Shown: positions 48,317 through 58,489 of the stretch, piece after piece
Layout of the letters: each line of letters starts with the position of its first letter
Position numbering within the stretch: the first letter of the stretch is position 1
Notes under the pieces: generated by a model
What the model was told of the DNA's origin: nothing
The model's database searches: none
The model's input: only the letters and a program-made list of their open reading frames with translations
Position numbers and translations under genes: made by a program
NCBI GenBank assembly: GCA_003693705.1
Contig: RBZT01000794.1
Location: forward strand, 1-64,000
Origin: Polymyxa betae
Taxonomy: Eukaryota; Endomyxa; Phytomyxea; Plasmodiophorida; Plasmodiophoridae
Direction of reading: 5' to 3'
DNA length: 64,000 nucleotides

Positions 48317-49676
48317 TAGGCCAGTCAGCAGGCCAATATCCAATAGCCGATTGAACAGGCTGACATCAGCCACAATTTAATAAGGAACCCAATCATTTTT
48401 TATACGAAATCAAAAGGTCTTTTTTCTCTCGTTTAAAATGGTCTCACTTTGTATATCAATGTACATTCCCCATTGCGTGAACGCTTGGGGAACAAAAAAC
48501 GACAAAAACCGTTATGCTGATTTTGAGAGGAGGTAGTGGATTTTTTAGAATGAGGAAAAAGAAAAAACAACCCCAGCCAAGTTCGTAGTTTAACGTCGTT
48601 GCGGACGATATGGGTGTAGATGTTGTGATAGTGCATGAAGTTGGTTGGTGATGTTGGTGTTGGTGTTGGTGAAGTTGGTTTTGATGATGACGTTGTAAGG
48701 TTTACCTAATAATCAAATAAATGTATTCATGAACACGGAAAATCAAAATTACTTGATATAAAAAAAGGAAATTCACGAATCCAAGGTTATATTTGAGGCG
48801 TCCCCCAAATAATAGCATATATAGGCCTCCCCATAATGCTGCAATCCGAAAATATTTGATGAATAGATGGCGAAGATGAGAATGAATGCCAAAACCAAAA
48901 CGAAAAGCGAAGATGAAACGGGTGCACGCCAAAAACGTTGATGCATGCAGCAGACCTTGCAGTGGCGATTTTTGTTTTTGGGTATTCGGGCTGTATTAGA
49001 TTTATTTAAAAATTACTATAAATCTTGATTTTCCACAGAAGTGCGTACGCAGTAACATGAACAGCGTGCGCAATATTTGTCTATGACTGACGCCAAGATC
49101 TGATGAACAATAATAATGCGAACCTGAAGAAAGTATGAAGCTATACGTTAATAATATTGGGCTCGACCTTCCAGAGGTCCGCACGGATGCCGTACGGACC
49201 TGAGCTGCTGGAGCTGGGATTCGAGCCTGGAAAAAATCAGAATTCCTTACCGACTGACGAAGTCTTATCAAAACTTGTAGTACTATATCGCGATTTGAAG
49301 AATCCGCTCCAGGGCACAACGCCTTGTTCTAACCTTAATTTGATGTCATTAAAACTGCCATAGCTGAGATTCTGGAAAATTGAAAACGGCGATGAACTTC
49401 TCAGAGTATGAAGACACGCAAAGATTACGAATGGACCGGGTAGAATTTAGGAAGAAGAGAACAAAAACAATCAAGCTCCAAGGAACTTACAACGACGTCG
49501 AACTGAATGCAAGAATGGAAATGAAATTATGGGGAGCTCACTTGCAAAGAATATACAACCGATGATGAAAACAAGGGAAATGATATACGAACAGGACGAT
49601 TGGTAAAGAAAATCATTTACAGCAACATCAGGGCAAATTCAGAATTGATGAAAGAAATATGAAGTGAAGCCGATGA
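48317..49676. other. AT-rich region without supported gene
   Basis: A GTTGGT(G/T)-type microsatellite runs from about 48638 to 48690. ORFs at 48433-48636 and 48702-48932 (minus) and 49157-49565 (plus) have no recognisable motif. Confidence 0.4.
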
Positions 49677-50078
49677 AGAAATGAATGTTGCAGACAAGAA
49701 GATGAAACAGGAGAAAATCCAAAACTTACAAGATGGCAAAAGGAAGTAGTGAAGATAGAGATAGAGGAACAGATAGGACGATTCCGACGAGCACAACCTA
49801 TCAATGACGAGATTAAGAAAGAAAAATTGAAAAAAGAACTAGCCTTGAAGATAAATCTAGACAGCCAAGATAAAGACAGAAGAAGACAATAAGATGAAGA
49901 AGATTTGGAGAAATTTGAGAAGGATGAAAGTGATGAGGAGGATGAGGAGGAAGATGAAAACACCGATGAAGAAATGACGAAGATAGTTATAACTCCAAAG
50001 AAGAATAAGAGCAACAAAGCGCTAACGGAGGAAAATAAGGGGAGAAAACTTACAGCGCCAACTGCTCAGTGGCCATAA
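49677..50078 (+). pseudogene. Lys/Glu-rich ORF with an in-frame stop
   Basis: One frame reads GENPKLTRWQKEVVKIEIEE, QIGRFRRAQPINDEIKKEKL, then KDRRRQ, TAA near 49890, DEEDLEKFEKDESDEEDEEE, and ends KLTAPTAQWP. The two halves have matching composition on both sides of the stop, which suggests a single disabled gene, perhaps a retrotransposon gag. No family is recognised. Confidence 0.35.
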
Positions 50079-51094
50079 ACGGCATCACTGCCAATTATCA
50101 AGGAATCTCAGCACCGGATGGCTTGATAATTAGCATGTTCGGCCCGATAGAAGGTCGCAGGCATGAGTAGTCTCCTGCGTGAATCCCAGATTCGGCAGAG
50201 ACTCGAACAATTGCCTGCTGCCAACGGGTATCTGATCTCTGACGATCCTGCCTATTGAGTGAGCAGATTTATCTTGCAGTCCTTTCAAAGGGCTGAGTTT
50301 ACTTTGATAAGTAACCATGACAAAATGCTTCAAGAGATTAAGCCGTGCATTGTATTATAGGAAGAACAGGCATTCAATGCAAAAATGAGCCTCTTCGGGC
50401 GCATTAAAATGCTGTTCGCTTTTGTTGATTTCTCCAACAGTCTTAAGGTGATGCACGGGCCGGTTGGCAGTTGCCAAGCTGATGACTAACATCCATTGTT
50501 GCGTTAATGAAGGTAATCAGATAAGCGACTTCTTTGGCGTCAAACCGCCAACATTATTACATTAAGCGAATATTTACAATAAAATCGTAAAGGTTCCTTC
50601 ATACATACCCTCTGACTGAAGATGTGTTCTAGATCTGTGAATAAGGCTGCTTGCGAGATAACAAAACTTTGATCTGAATTACGCAATATTTGACTAGCCT
50701 CCGATCGGACCTGACTAACTCCGTTGATCGGAAACTCTCCGCGTGCAGCGCCTTTCGGCTAGCGCGACTCTCTACAGAGCTCAGGCTCTCGTTAGCAACC
50801 CAATACAGAGTGTTTTATTTCCCTCAACTCCACAACAATGCAACAACTGCATGACGGCAACAGCCGGCTGAACACCAACATAACACATACACTACGCCGA
50901 CTCGGATTCGAATCGGTTATTCGTTCGACGCTGAGTCAGACGACACCGCGTTCGGAGCTAACCTCCGATTCTAGTGATATATAAGGGCTTGTATTCCATC
51001 TAGTATAATCATTCTGCAATTCATCATTTTTGCAACATCAATTTCAAGTAGTCATTGCTACAAGGATATCATTAGCTGCGTTTCACTGACGTAA

Positions 51095-51420
51095 CATGGA
51101 GACTATGGCGATTATGATGGACAATGAGGAGAATCAGTCAACGCAAAATTTGGCTGACAGTGGAGGTGTACAGCAGCCTGGTAATTCAGTTGCGGACAAA
51201 TCGAATGATGATGCAAGCTTCGAATTCATTCAACGGTGCATTCGTTATTAACACGAAATCACCGCCTTGTGTGAATCTGTTGATTACACAATGAGTGATT
51301 CAGATGTGGACATTGGGAAACATGCTTCATAGGCTAAGTGGGAGATATAGTTCCCAGCCAGTGAATAATATTTCTGGACTCTGGTAGACCAGCGGCACAG
51401 GCTGTGCCGCGTGTGGTTTT
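51095..51420 (+). pseudogene. Retrotransposon gag-like remnant, copy A
   Basis: The frame METMAIMMDNEENQSTQN runs to a stop at about 51250. After it, GTGTGAATCTGTTGATTACA and the following 140 bp match copy B at 52617-52800 with small indels. GATATATAAGGG at 50974 may be the TATA box of a long terminal repeat. Both copies are disrupted. Confidence 0.45.
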
Positions 51421-51430
51421 TCAACCATGT

Positions 51431-51800
51431 CTGTAGAAATTGCGCCTGGACATCACAGAAACTAACTGACCAAAAGTTACAATAACAGCTCCACAGCTGT
51501 TAGTCCAGGGCCTACTTAAGCAGTACTCTACACACCCCTTTTTTGAATGTGACTGCATTCCTCACCAGAATCAGGCACTCAGGCCTCTGGCAGAATTAAG
51601 TAGGTGACCCCCAACTCAGATGAACCACGCATCTTTTCACGAGTTGTGTAGCCGGTCCAGTCCACAAAACCCAAAAACGTCCAGTACCATGTTATTCTGT
51701 AGAAATTGCGCCTGGACTTCACAGCAACTAACTGACCAAAAGGTACAATAACAGCTCCACAGCTGTTAGTCCCTGGCCTACTTAAGCAGTACTCCACACA
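51431..51800. repeat. Pair of direct repeats of about 105 bp
   Basis: Copies at 51431-51535 and 51697-51800, about 92 percent alike, both starting CTGTAGAAATTGCGCCTGGA and ending in TTAAGCAGTACTC(T/C)ACACA. Each includes the inverted repeat TAACAGCT, 4 bp, AGCTGTTA. Spacing is 266 bp. They interrupt the gag-like remnant. Confidence 0.8.
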
Positions 51801-51812
51801 TGTGAACCACCT

Positions 51813-52055
51813 TTGTTGATGGCTCTGCGTACAAAGGATATTATCCAATTTTGTTTGAATATACGAAATATGACCAGCAAGTTCAGGACAATCAGAGAAT
51901 GGGAGGGAATGATATTCCAGACGGCCATTTCTGTCTTTTATAGATCCTTCTTTGTTGATATGATTGCCAAATTTGTTCTGAAAGAACCGAAGGAGGAACT
52001 TGTGGACAATGAAGTCATGGGTGCTTTAAACAATTACAAGGTTAATGACGACTAG
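51813..52055 (+). pseudogene. gag-like fragment continuing copy A
   Basis: Frame reading LMALRTKDIIQFCLNIRNMT, EWEGMIFQTAISVFYRSFFV and LKEPKEELVDNEVMGALNNY. Its first residues repeat in copy B (LLTALRTKDII), so the direct-repeat block above appears to sit inside one gag gene. Confidence 0.45.
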
Positions 52056-52616
52056 CTCGTCGCATGATCATATTCGTATGATTATCAAGAAGAGTGTAAG
52101 ATGAAGCCATCATCTGCCAGAATAATGGATCTTCTGACTCAACTGGATAAGATCATTGAGGAGCATAACTGCCAGTCTTTGTTTGATTCTGATGTGGGGA
52201 AGGAGCATTGGATTCGTTTGGTCACGGAATGCTTGCAACCTTATATTTTTAAGAATCATTTGCTGAATATGATTAATTTAATTGCTCGAAACCGGAGCTT
52301 AGAACTGACCAGGTTGCGTTTGTCGAGCAACTGCAGGCAGACGTGGACAAGTTTGAGTCAGAAGGGAGTCGCATTCTTATTCTGTCGGATACGGATCATG
52401 GACAGAAGACCGCTACGGTTTCGAAGAAACGTGGGGTTTCTAACCAGAATAATGGTACTCAGCACAAAAAGCGTAAGCTTGAATCTATAAAAGCGCTTAT
52501 GATCTACATAATACATTCAATCTACAATTCAGTTTACAGTCACTGCTACCTGTTCTAATCGGAAGACTCCACAAAGAGTTCTTTAGTTATCGTCTGCGAT
52601 CAGAGAGAGATACTGT

Positions 52617-52850
52617 GTGAATCTGCGGATTACACAATGAGTGATTCTGTCACTGAATCAGATGTGGACATTGGGACACATGCTGATAGGCATCGTGGGA
52701 GATATATTTCCCAGCCTGTGAATGTTTCTGGTAGACCAACAGCACCGGCTGTGCCACGTGTGGTCTTTCAACCCTGCGAACCCCCTTTGTTGACGGCTTT
52801 GCGGACAAAGGATATTATTACAACTGGGGATGCATTCTCACTAACCTAGC
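52617..52850 (+). pseudogene. Retrotransposon gag-like remnant, copy B
   Basis: The frame MSDSVTESDVDIGTHADRHR, GRYISQPVNVSGRPTAPAVP, RVVFQPCEPPLLTALRTKDI is the better preserved version of copy A. It breaks after ITTGDAF. No protease or reverse transcriptase motifs were seen nearby. Confidence 0.45.
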
Positions 52851-53057
52851 TCTATATATGTCCAGCCTCATCATCTTGGCATACAGGGACCTTAACAAAA
52901 TCCTGCGTGCTGTCATCCTGATTTATCAGGTTCAGGGACTTCAGCGCTTCTGCTATCAGCGGATGATTTTACAATCTCCAGCGAAGATGGAGAATTGCTT
53001 TGTTGAAAAGCTCCTTTCCTTGCCTGCTGTATACAACACAGATCGCAGAACATGGTA

Positions 53058-53940
53058 TCAGAGTTGAAGAAAACACTGAGCAATTACACGAAGCGAACGA
53101 CTTTGAATCTTGATGGAACGACGCTCTTCGGACAGCTGCTCGCGATATGGCCTTGTTGTTTGCAGCTGTAGCAGCGTGGTCCAGAAGCTGAGGATGATGA
53201 GGATGTTTAGCCGTTTTCGAAGTTGAAGACTGACCTGAATTGCTCGTAGTAGAGTCCGATTGAGGCTTGGTGCGACAATCCTTGGTATCATGTCCAGACA
53301 AATTATGGAATGTGCAAAATGATGATTGTGGTTTTGCCGAGGCTGAGGTAGTAGAACCTTGCGTAACGCGACATTCGGAGGCCTCATGTTTGGACTTCCT
53401 CCGATTCGTTTTCTAAGAGCATCCTCACTGCCGCCTTCAAGATCAGGTTGGTATCTAGACGAAAACAAGTCTCTAAAGTCCCTAAAACAAATCACACCAT
53501 ACCTTTTAGCTTTTCGCATCAGAAATCCAATAGCTTACAGCCTGCTGCAAGCTTCTCTCGCAGCTCCGAAATCAAAGTTTTCAAATCCTAGTTTTGATGC
53601 ATCAGCTTCAGCAGGACTCTGTGTGATAAACCAGTCCGAAAACACTGTGAATGATAATGCATCAAACGGTTTATGAGGAGAAATTAGGAGAGAAATCGGT
53701 GATGATGGGCGGAATTGAGTCATTGATGTCGTGAGTCACGACACTCTGTCCTTGTGAGTAAACAATCCGATAAATTGCAAGACCAACATCTGAGCATTTG
53801 TCCAGCTGTGTCATGAGTCGCCTCATGGCTGTAGCGGCCTCGGCGCTGGGAACATCGCGCAGCCAGTGTAGCTGGTCTCTCTTGGTGTGAGTGAGACCGA
53901 CCGAAATCATCCCCATATTAAATACCGTCACGAGTTGCAT
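53058..53940 (-). pseudogene. Retrotransposon gag remnant with a CHHC zinc knuckle
   Basis: Reading the minus strand: MQLVTVFNMGMISVGLTHTK, RRLMTQLDKCSDVGLAIYRI, later KAKRYGVICFRDFRDLFSSR, and then CTFHNLSGHDTKDCRTK, which has the spacing C-x2-H-x4-H-x4-C of a nucleocapsid knuckle with His in place of the second Cys. The pieces are in several frames. It is likely the gag end of an LTR retrotransposon on the opposite strand to copies A and B. Confidence 0.5.
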
Positions 53941-54951
53941 GACCGATTTGAGTCACAGGAATCGAGGGTAGCTCATAACGCATGTATTGGACCAAACATT
54001 CTGTCTTCGTTCTGCTTCGTAACCTGTTCGCTCTTCGTTTCGTCTTATCATTTAGTCCTGTCCTCTTCCGTCTTGCTCCTGTGGTCTTCTTCTCAGTTCT
54101 CTAGTTCGCCTCCCCTTTTTGATTCTTTAGGGTCTTTTACATTCTGCTTATACTTTTGAATCTGCACAGGTTGCAGCTTGTATTTTCGAGCAGTAAACCA
54201 AATTCGTCTTCTCCACAGACCACAATGAGCCGCTGCTCTTCCAGGGAGTAAGCACCTTTGGCTCGGTCCAAATCCACAGACAGCTAGACGTTCTATATGA
54301 ATTGTTTTAACGCGCTCTTTTTATCCGCAGTAAAAAATCAGTGCGAATGCGCGTCTGTGGTGAAATTGGACACCAAGATATCCCGCTTCTTTCTTTTCCG
54401 ACCTCGGAGAATGAATTTCACATTGGGGGGATATCTTCACCTCTTTTACGGTATTGAATGGGTGTCACTATATCGAGGGAGAACTCTGTACGTATCTCGA
54501 AGCTATACTTCGTGATGGTTAAATCGACTTAACCGTTGACATCGAATTTTCTACTCTTCAACACGCATTTCGAGTTTGAGTTCGGGCGTAATGCATTCTG
54601 TGAACTTTCAAATGTCGCCGCAAAGCGGTAGAACTTCCGAACTTATCAGCTTTCGGGACCATAAAGCTGAGTTGAGGTCTATCAAGTCGAGGTTTAAGAC
54701 TCAACCGATTCATAAAATTATAAGCGCTATTGATACATGAACTTCGTTAACAACTCTGAACTTCAGTGCGAAATAAGGCCGCCTATATACCGCCCATTCC
54801 TTGACCATCACTGACCATAGCCGCTTCATAATCAATAAGTGCTGCTTTTCGGGATTGAGCACACGCAGCCCCCGAGGGGAGCTTTTTCGAAGAAATATTC
54901 CGTGGACGGGCTCTTGCGGGTCGTGCTGATCCCTTGGCGTTGCAATCGGGT
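53941..54951. other. Gene-poor region before the SANT gene
   Basis: No motif-bearing ORF. It marks the right edge of the transposon-rich block. Confidence 0.4.
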
Positions 54952-56144
54952 ATGGCGCCCGATTCTAATCTGTCCGAATCGGAGGACGATCTCAACAACG
55001 GCAACGGCCTTGGCCAGTCTGTGTCCGATGACGAAGACACCATGATGGCAGACGAGGTCGCATCCAGTAGGAAGGCGGCCGCCGCCGTTGGCCCTGATCA
55101 GATTCTATCGTTCGTCAGACGGTTAGCTAGAGAAGGTCCAAGGCAATTGACGTCGTCGGAATCCGACCTCGCCAAAACCATCGTCGCTATTCGGAAAAAA
55201 TGGCCTTCTGGTGTTCAGACCAAACAGGTTCGCTTTGCATTAAGTTCTTCCCGTCTGCTCGGTCTTCCACTGATGGTTTTGATGTGTAATTTTATGAAAA
55301 CTTTTCGTGATTTTTGTATACATCCAATTTTCACGTTTGCTGAATTCTGAGGTTCATTCTTAGGCACTGTCAAGAACACGTCGAAGGGCGGCTCTAAGCG
55401 GAGCAATTCCACATGCAGCCATATTGGAAGATGCTGAAGGTAAACCAAGGAAAAGGAGGATGCCATCAAGGATGTTGCCTGATCTAGACTCGGGACCATC
55501 TGAGCTCATTTACAAAGGCAGTGTACTGGAGATTTTACCACAAAGGAAAAAAGGTCAAACTTCTGCTTTGTTGTAATTCGTGTCTTTAATGTTGCCATAG
55601 TGGACGCTCTGCTGTCATCAGTAGCTGCATTCTTCCATCAGCCGAATAAAATCGGTGTTCCACCTGGAATGGAGCGTTACATCATGCCAGATCAGGACCG
55701 TTTGTGCTATTCAACGCTCGATGCGTTATTGTCGCCATTACGGAAGCAATCTGTTTGGGGTGCGTGTTTGTCCATTCTAGCTCGAATGAAGTCACCGTTT
55801 AATCTCCGTCAGAAACGTGGTCGCCGATCCAGCTGGCCTTGTTTGAGGCAGGGATTTATACACTAGGGAAGAACTTTCATGAAATAGCTAAACTGGTTAG
55901 CTCGCTATGTGTGTCTGTTATGATATTCTGAACGTCGGCTTAGATTGATAATAAGACCACGGGTGATATCGTCAATCTCTATTATCATTGGAAGCAAAGC
56001 ACCCACTACAACATGTGGAAATCCCTTGGCAAACCGATCGTTTCGCAAACGGCATCGTCACCGTCGCCTACAAGCAAAAGCAATTCAGGACCTGCTGCTT
56101 CTCTATCGGCTCGACAAAATGGACAAGATGCTGCAAACTTGTGA
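54952..56144 (+). CDS. SANT-domain protein (ELM2-SANT or CoREST-like)
   Basis: Five exons (introns 55228-55363, 55554-55600, 55760-55812, 55896-55943), 302 residues. It starts MAPDSNLSESEDDLNNGNGL, acidic. The middle carries PSELIYKGSVLEILPQRKK and GVPPGMERYIMPDQDRLCYS. The SANT domain near residues 208-262 is assembled from three exons: ETWSPIQLALFEAGIYTLGK, NFHEIAKLIDNKTTGDIVNL, YYHWKQSTHYNMW. The pattern FE-x-x-I-x-x-x-GK-(N/D)F-x-x-I and YYxWK is that of ELM2-SANT, MTA and CoREST corepressors, which bridge histone deacetylases to chromatin. An ELM2 motif itself is not convincing. The first intron (136 nt) is longer than usual. Confidence 0.82.
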
Positions 56145-56283
56145 TCTGGAGCAAATTTCACACAATCACGTAATTCTATAATTGCAATAAATGTTATACG
56201 ATTTATTCCTTCGTGAAATATTCGCGTTCTTATAAATTGTATGAATCTGGGAAATCGATCTGTATTGTTCCCTGACGTCCATT

Positions 56284-57927
56284 CTAAGCGTCTCCGGAAA
56301 CAGGATCCCAGAACCTATACGTGTATTTAGCTACGATCTCTTGACACTAATCAGATTACCAAAAATTGGCCGCCCATTTCTGCCCTTTGATCACCGGACA
56401 GCCTAGAGAAGCAGTTTAAATTTCGATTTCGTATTGGCCATTCGATAATTACCTCCATGCAAAGCATTATGGTCAAGATTGCCATCAGGTAACATAGTGA
56501 AGAAAAGAGCAGCTCGTCCTTTTTTCGGTGGAATTCGGAATCCTTCCGGATTGGTACAAGCATTGTCGACGAAATTATTGCCCATTCTTGGGAATACTGT
56601 GGCACCGCCCTCCTCCACGTCGCTCAAATAGAGAAATAAAGTGGCGTAGCGATTCTTTCCTTCCTGAACGGCCTTGTATGTGGGATAGTCGGCAGGTTTG
56701 AAGTAATCATCCTAAAGCACAGGTGACGTTAGAATCATCTGACTCAGAGAATCCGTGTAAATTTACGTGTGGTTGATCTGAGACAGCGGTTAATATTTCC
56801 ATCAACTTTACGAGGCAAAGATACACTTACATTCCTGAGTCTCTTGGTACAGAAGAACCTGCAACGATTCCGAATGCTTCTTCCAGGAATCTACATGAAA
56901 GTCGACATTGAGAAAGCTAAATCCTCTTCGGAACACATCTGGTCAAGATTTAAGCGTCATCAAGCTCGGTTTTGGATGGTGTTTCACTTTCGACAATTTT
57001 CGATTTTTCAGCGCCCATCCACATATTCGTCGAAGTGCGCGCAACAATATATTCGCCTGTCATTTTGACTCCCGATCTGCAAATGATGGATGTTCAGCAC
57101 TTGATGAACGCTGATAGGTGAGATATCAACCTTTTCATTTCTCCCGACTCTTGGGCTTCTTTGATTATGAAATCGCACTCATCGGCACTCAAAAAATCAT
57201 CAATTACAAAGATTTTCGGTGTAATAGCAAGGGTTTTCATCTTGAGTGTTAACTTAGAATCATCCGCAGCTATGCCATCTTGAGCTGTGTAGTGCCCCGG
57301 ACTGACGACACGTTCAATTTCGTGGCCAATTTCAACAGGATCAGCCACCCATTTAACCATTCGGTGACGTGGATGCACATTGATCCAGCTGAAACCGTGC
57401 TCCTAACGTATGTTAGCTTTCCAAGCGAAAGATGATAACTAAAGTACCTTCATATAATCCTCGTGAAAGCTACTCTCGAATCTCGAGTAAACTTCGGTGA
57501 CTTTTTCGTCTTCCACCACGAAAGACATCACATATTCTTGAGTGGAGGCAATTCTCCAGACCCAAACATGCCCAACGAAGCTGTTGAACTGCTGTGAAGC
57601 TCCAGGCTCTATCGTGCCCATCTTGATTTCTTCGTTATCATGATTGGCCCAAAAGATGTCTAAAGTAACATCATGACGATTGAAGAAGTCAAGCTTCACA
57701 GAAATGAATTCAGTTGGAGCAGATGGAACTTCAGGTCGATCAGCCATTGGCGATGCTGTAGTCGGGTTTGCCTTGTCATCTTTGACGAAAGTTGGCAGGA
57801 TAAAGACAGCAACGACGCTGAGTAAAGCAACAACAATCGCTGCCTTGACACCAACGGTGCCTACACGCTTCTTTGCCGCTGGCGGCGCTGACGTCGACGA
57901 CTGCTTAGGTTTAGAATCGGCCGTCAT
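56284..57927 (-). CDS. Membrane-anchored prolyl 4-hydroxylase fused to a VHL-like beta domain
   Basis: Eight exons (introns 57403-57447, 57077-57130, 56939-56987, 56778-56830, 56712-56766, 56403-56452, 56315-56359), 430 residues. Residues 28-48 are a signal anchor (VKAAIVVALLSVVAVFILPT). Residues 74-150 match the pVHL beta domain: VKLDFFNRHDVTLDIFWANH, IEPGASQQFNSFVGHVWVWR. From about 215 a P4H catalytic domain follows: ITPKIFVIDDFLSADECDFI, EYIVARTSTNMWMG, LQVLLYQETQEYQPHDDYFK with the HxD iron ligands (His320, Asp322), LYLSDVEEGGATVFPRMGNN, ALHGGCPVIKGQKWAANFW with the distal His and the 2-oxoglutarate Lys. It should hydroxylate proline in the ER or Golgi lumen. All catalytic residues are present. 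Confidence 0.87.
56767..56777 (-). other. 11-nt microexon of the prolyl 4-hydroxylase gene
   Basis: ATCAACCACAC on the gene strand, between introns 56778-56830 and 56712-56766. It supplies the end of a Tyr codon, Gln, Pro and His320, the first iron ligand. Without it the frame and the HxD motif are lost. Confidence 0.8.
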
Positions 57928-58020
57928 GTTAACCAACAATATCTCGAGATTTGATATTGACGATCGAAACCGATCCTGAAATCTCACTCTCCGGATCGTT
58001 CCAAGAAGTTATCTTATTAT

Positions 58021-58341
58021 CTAACCAGTGGTCGCATGGACAGCAACGTGCAACGAGGGCAGATTGCAACACGCCTGTGACTTCAGGCAGTCCATATGGC
58101 TATGTCCGGCATATCCATAACGAAGCCAATCTTCCATATCGCGATAATCTTCCATCCTTTGATAGCCATCATTCCAACGATGCCGCCAATGATCGCCGAC
58201 CAGGCAGCAGGCGACACCCCCCAGCATTGGCTGTTTTAACATCAACACCAAATAACAGAATGGAAGAAGTGTGAAAAAGACAGTATGGAGTGAAACGCAG
58301 TAGGCGGCCACGCAGGAGGCCAGTGACGGTGCCTCCCACAC
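58021..58341 (-). CDS. Hypothetical small membrane protein, model unresolved
   Basis: One open frame reads SVWEAPSLASCVAAYCVSLH, TVFFTLLPFCYLVLMLK, a hydrophobic stretch. A different frame across the same bases reads AAWSAIIGGIVGMMAIKGWK, also membrane-like, and can be joined to an upstream frame through a 51-nt intron. I cannot choose between them. The region lies between the divergent hydroxylase and oxidase-like genes, so it may also just be their promoter. Confidence 0.25.
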   Translation of the reverse strand: MWEAPSLASCVAAYCVSLHTVFFTLLPFCYLVLMLKQPMLGGVACCLVGDHWRHRWNDGYQRMEDYRDMEDWLRYGYAGHSHMDCLKSQACCNLPSLHVAVHATTG

Positions 58342-58489
58342 GGATGTCCAGTCGCGATGTTCTCCATAATCGGACAGATAATGACCGGTTTTGCGTTACA
58401 ATCCTGCCTGTGACGTCTATATCCCCGGGCCATAGTACACGCTGACAATCGATATCATTAAGCGACCCATCGTGCCCCCGCTCCCTGCC

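Noticed and set aside
50130-50333. Minus-strand ORF of 67 codons (MKHFVMVTYQSKLSPLKGLQ)
   Set aside because: Short, inside transposon debris, without motif or exon partner.
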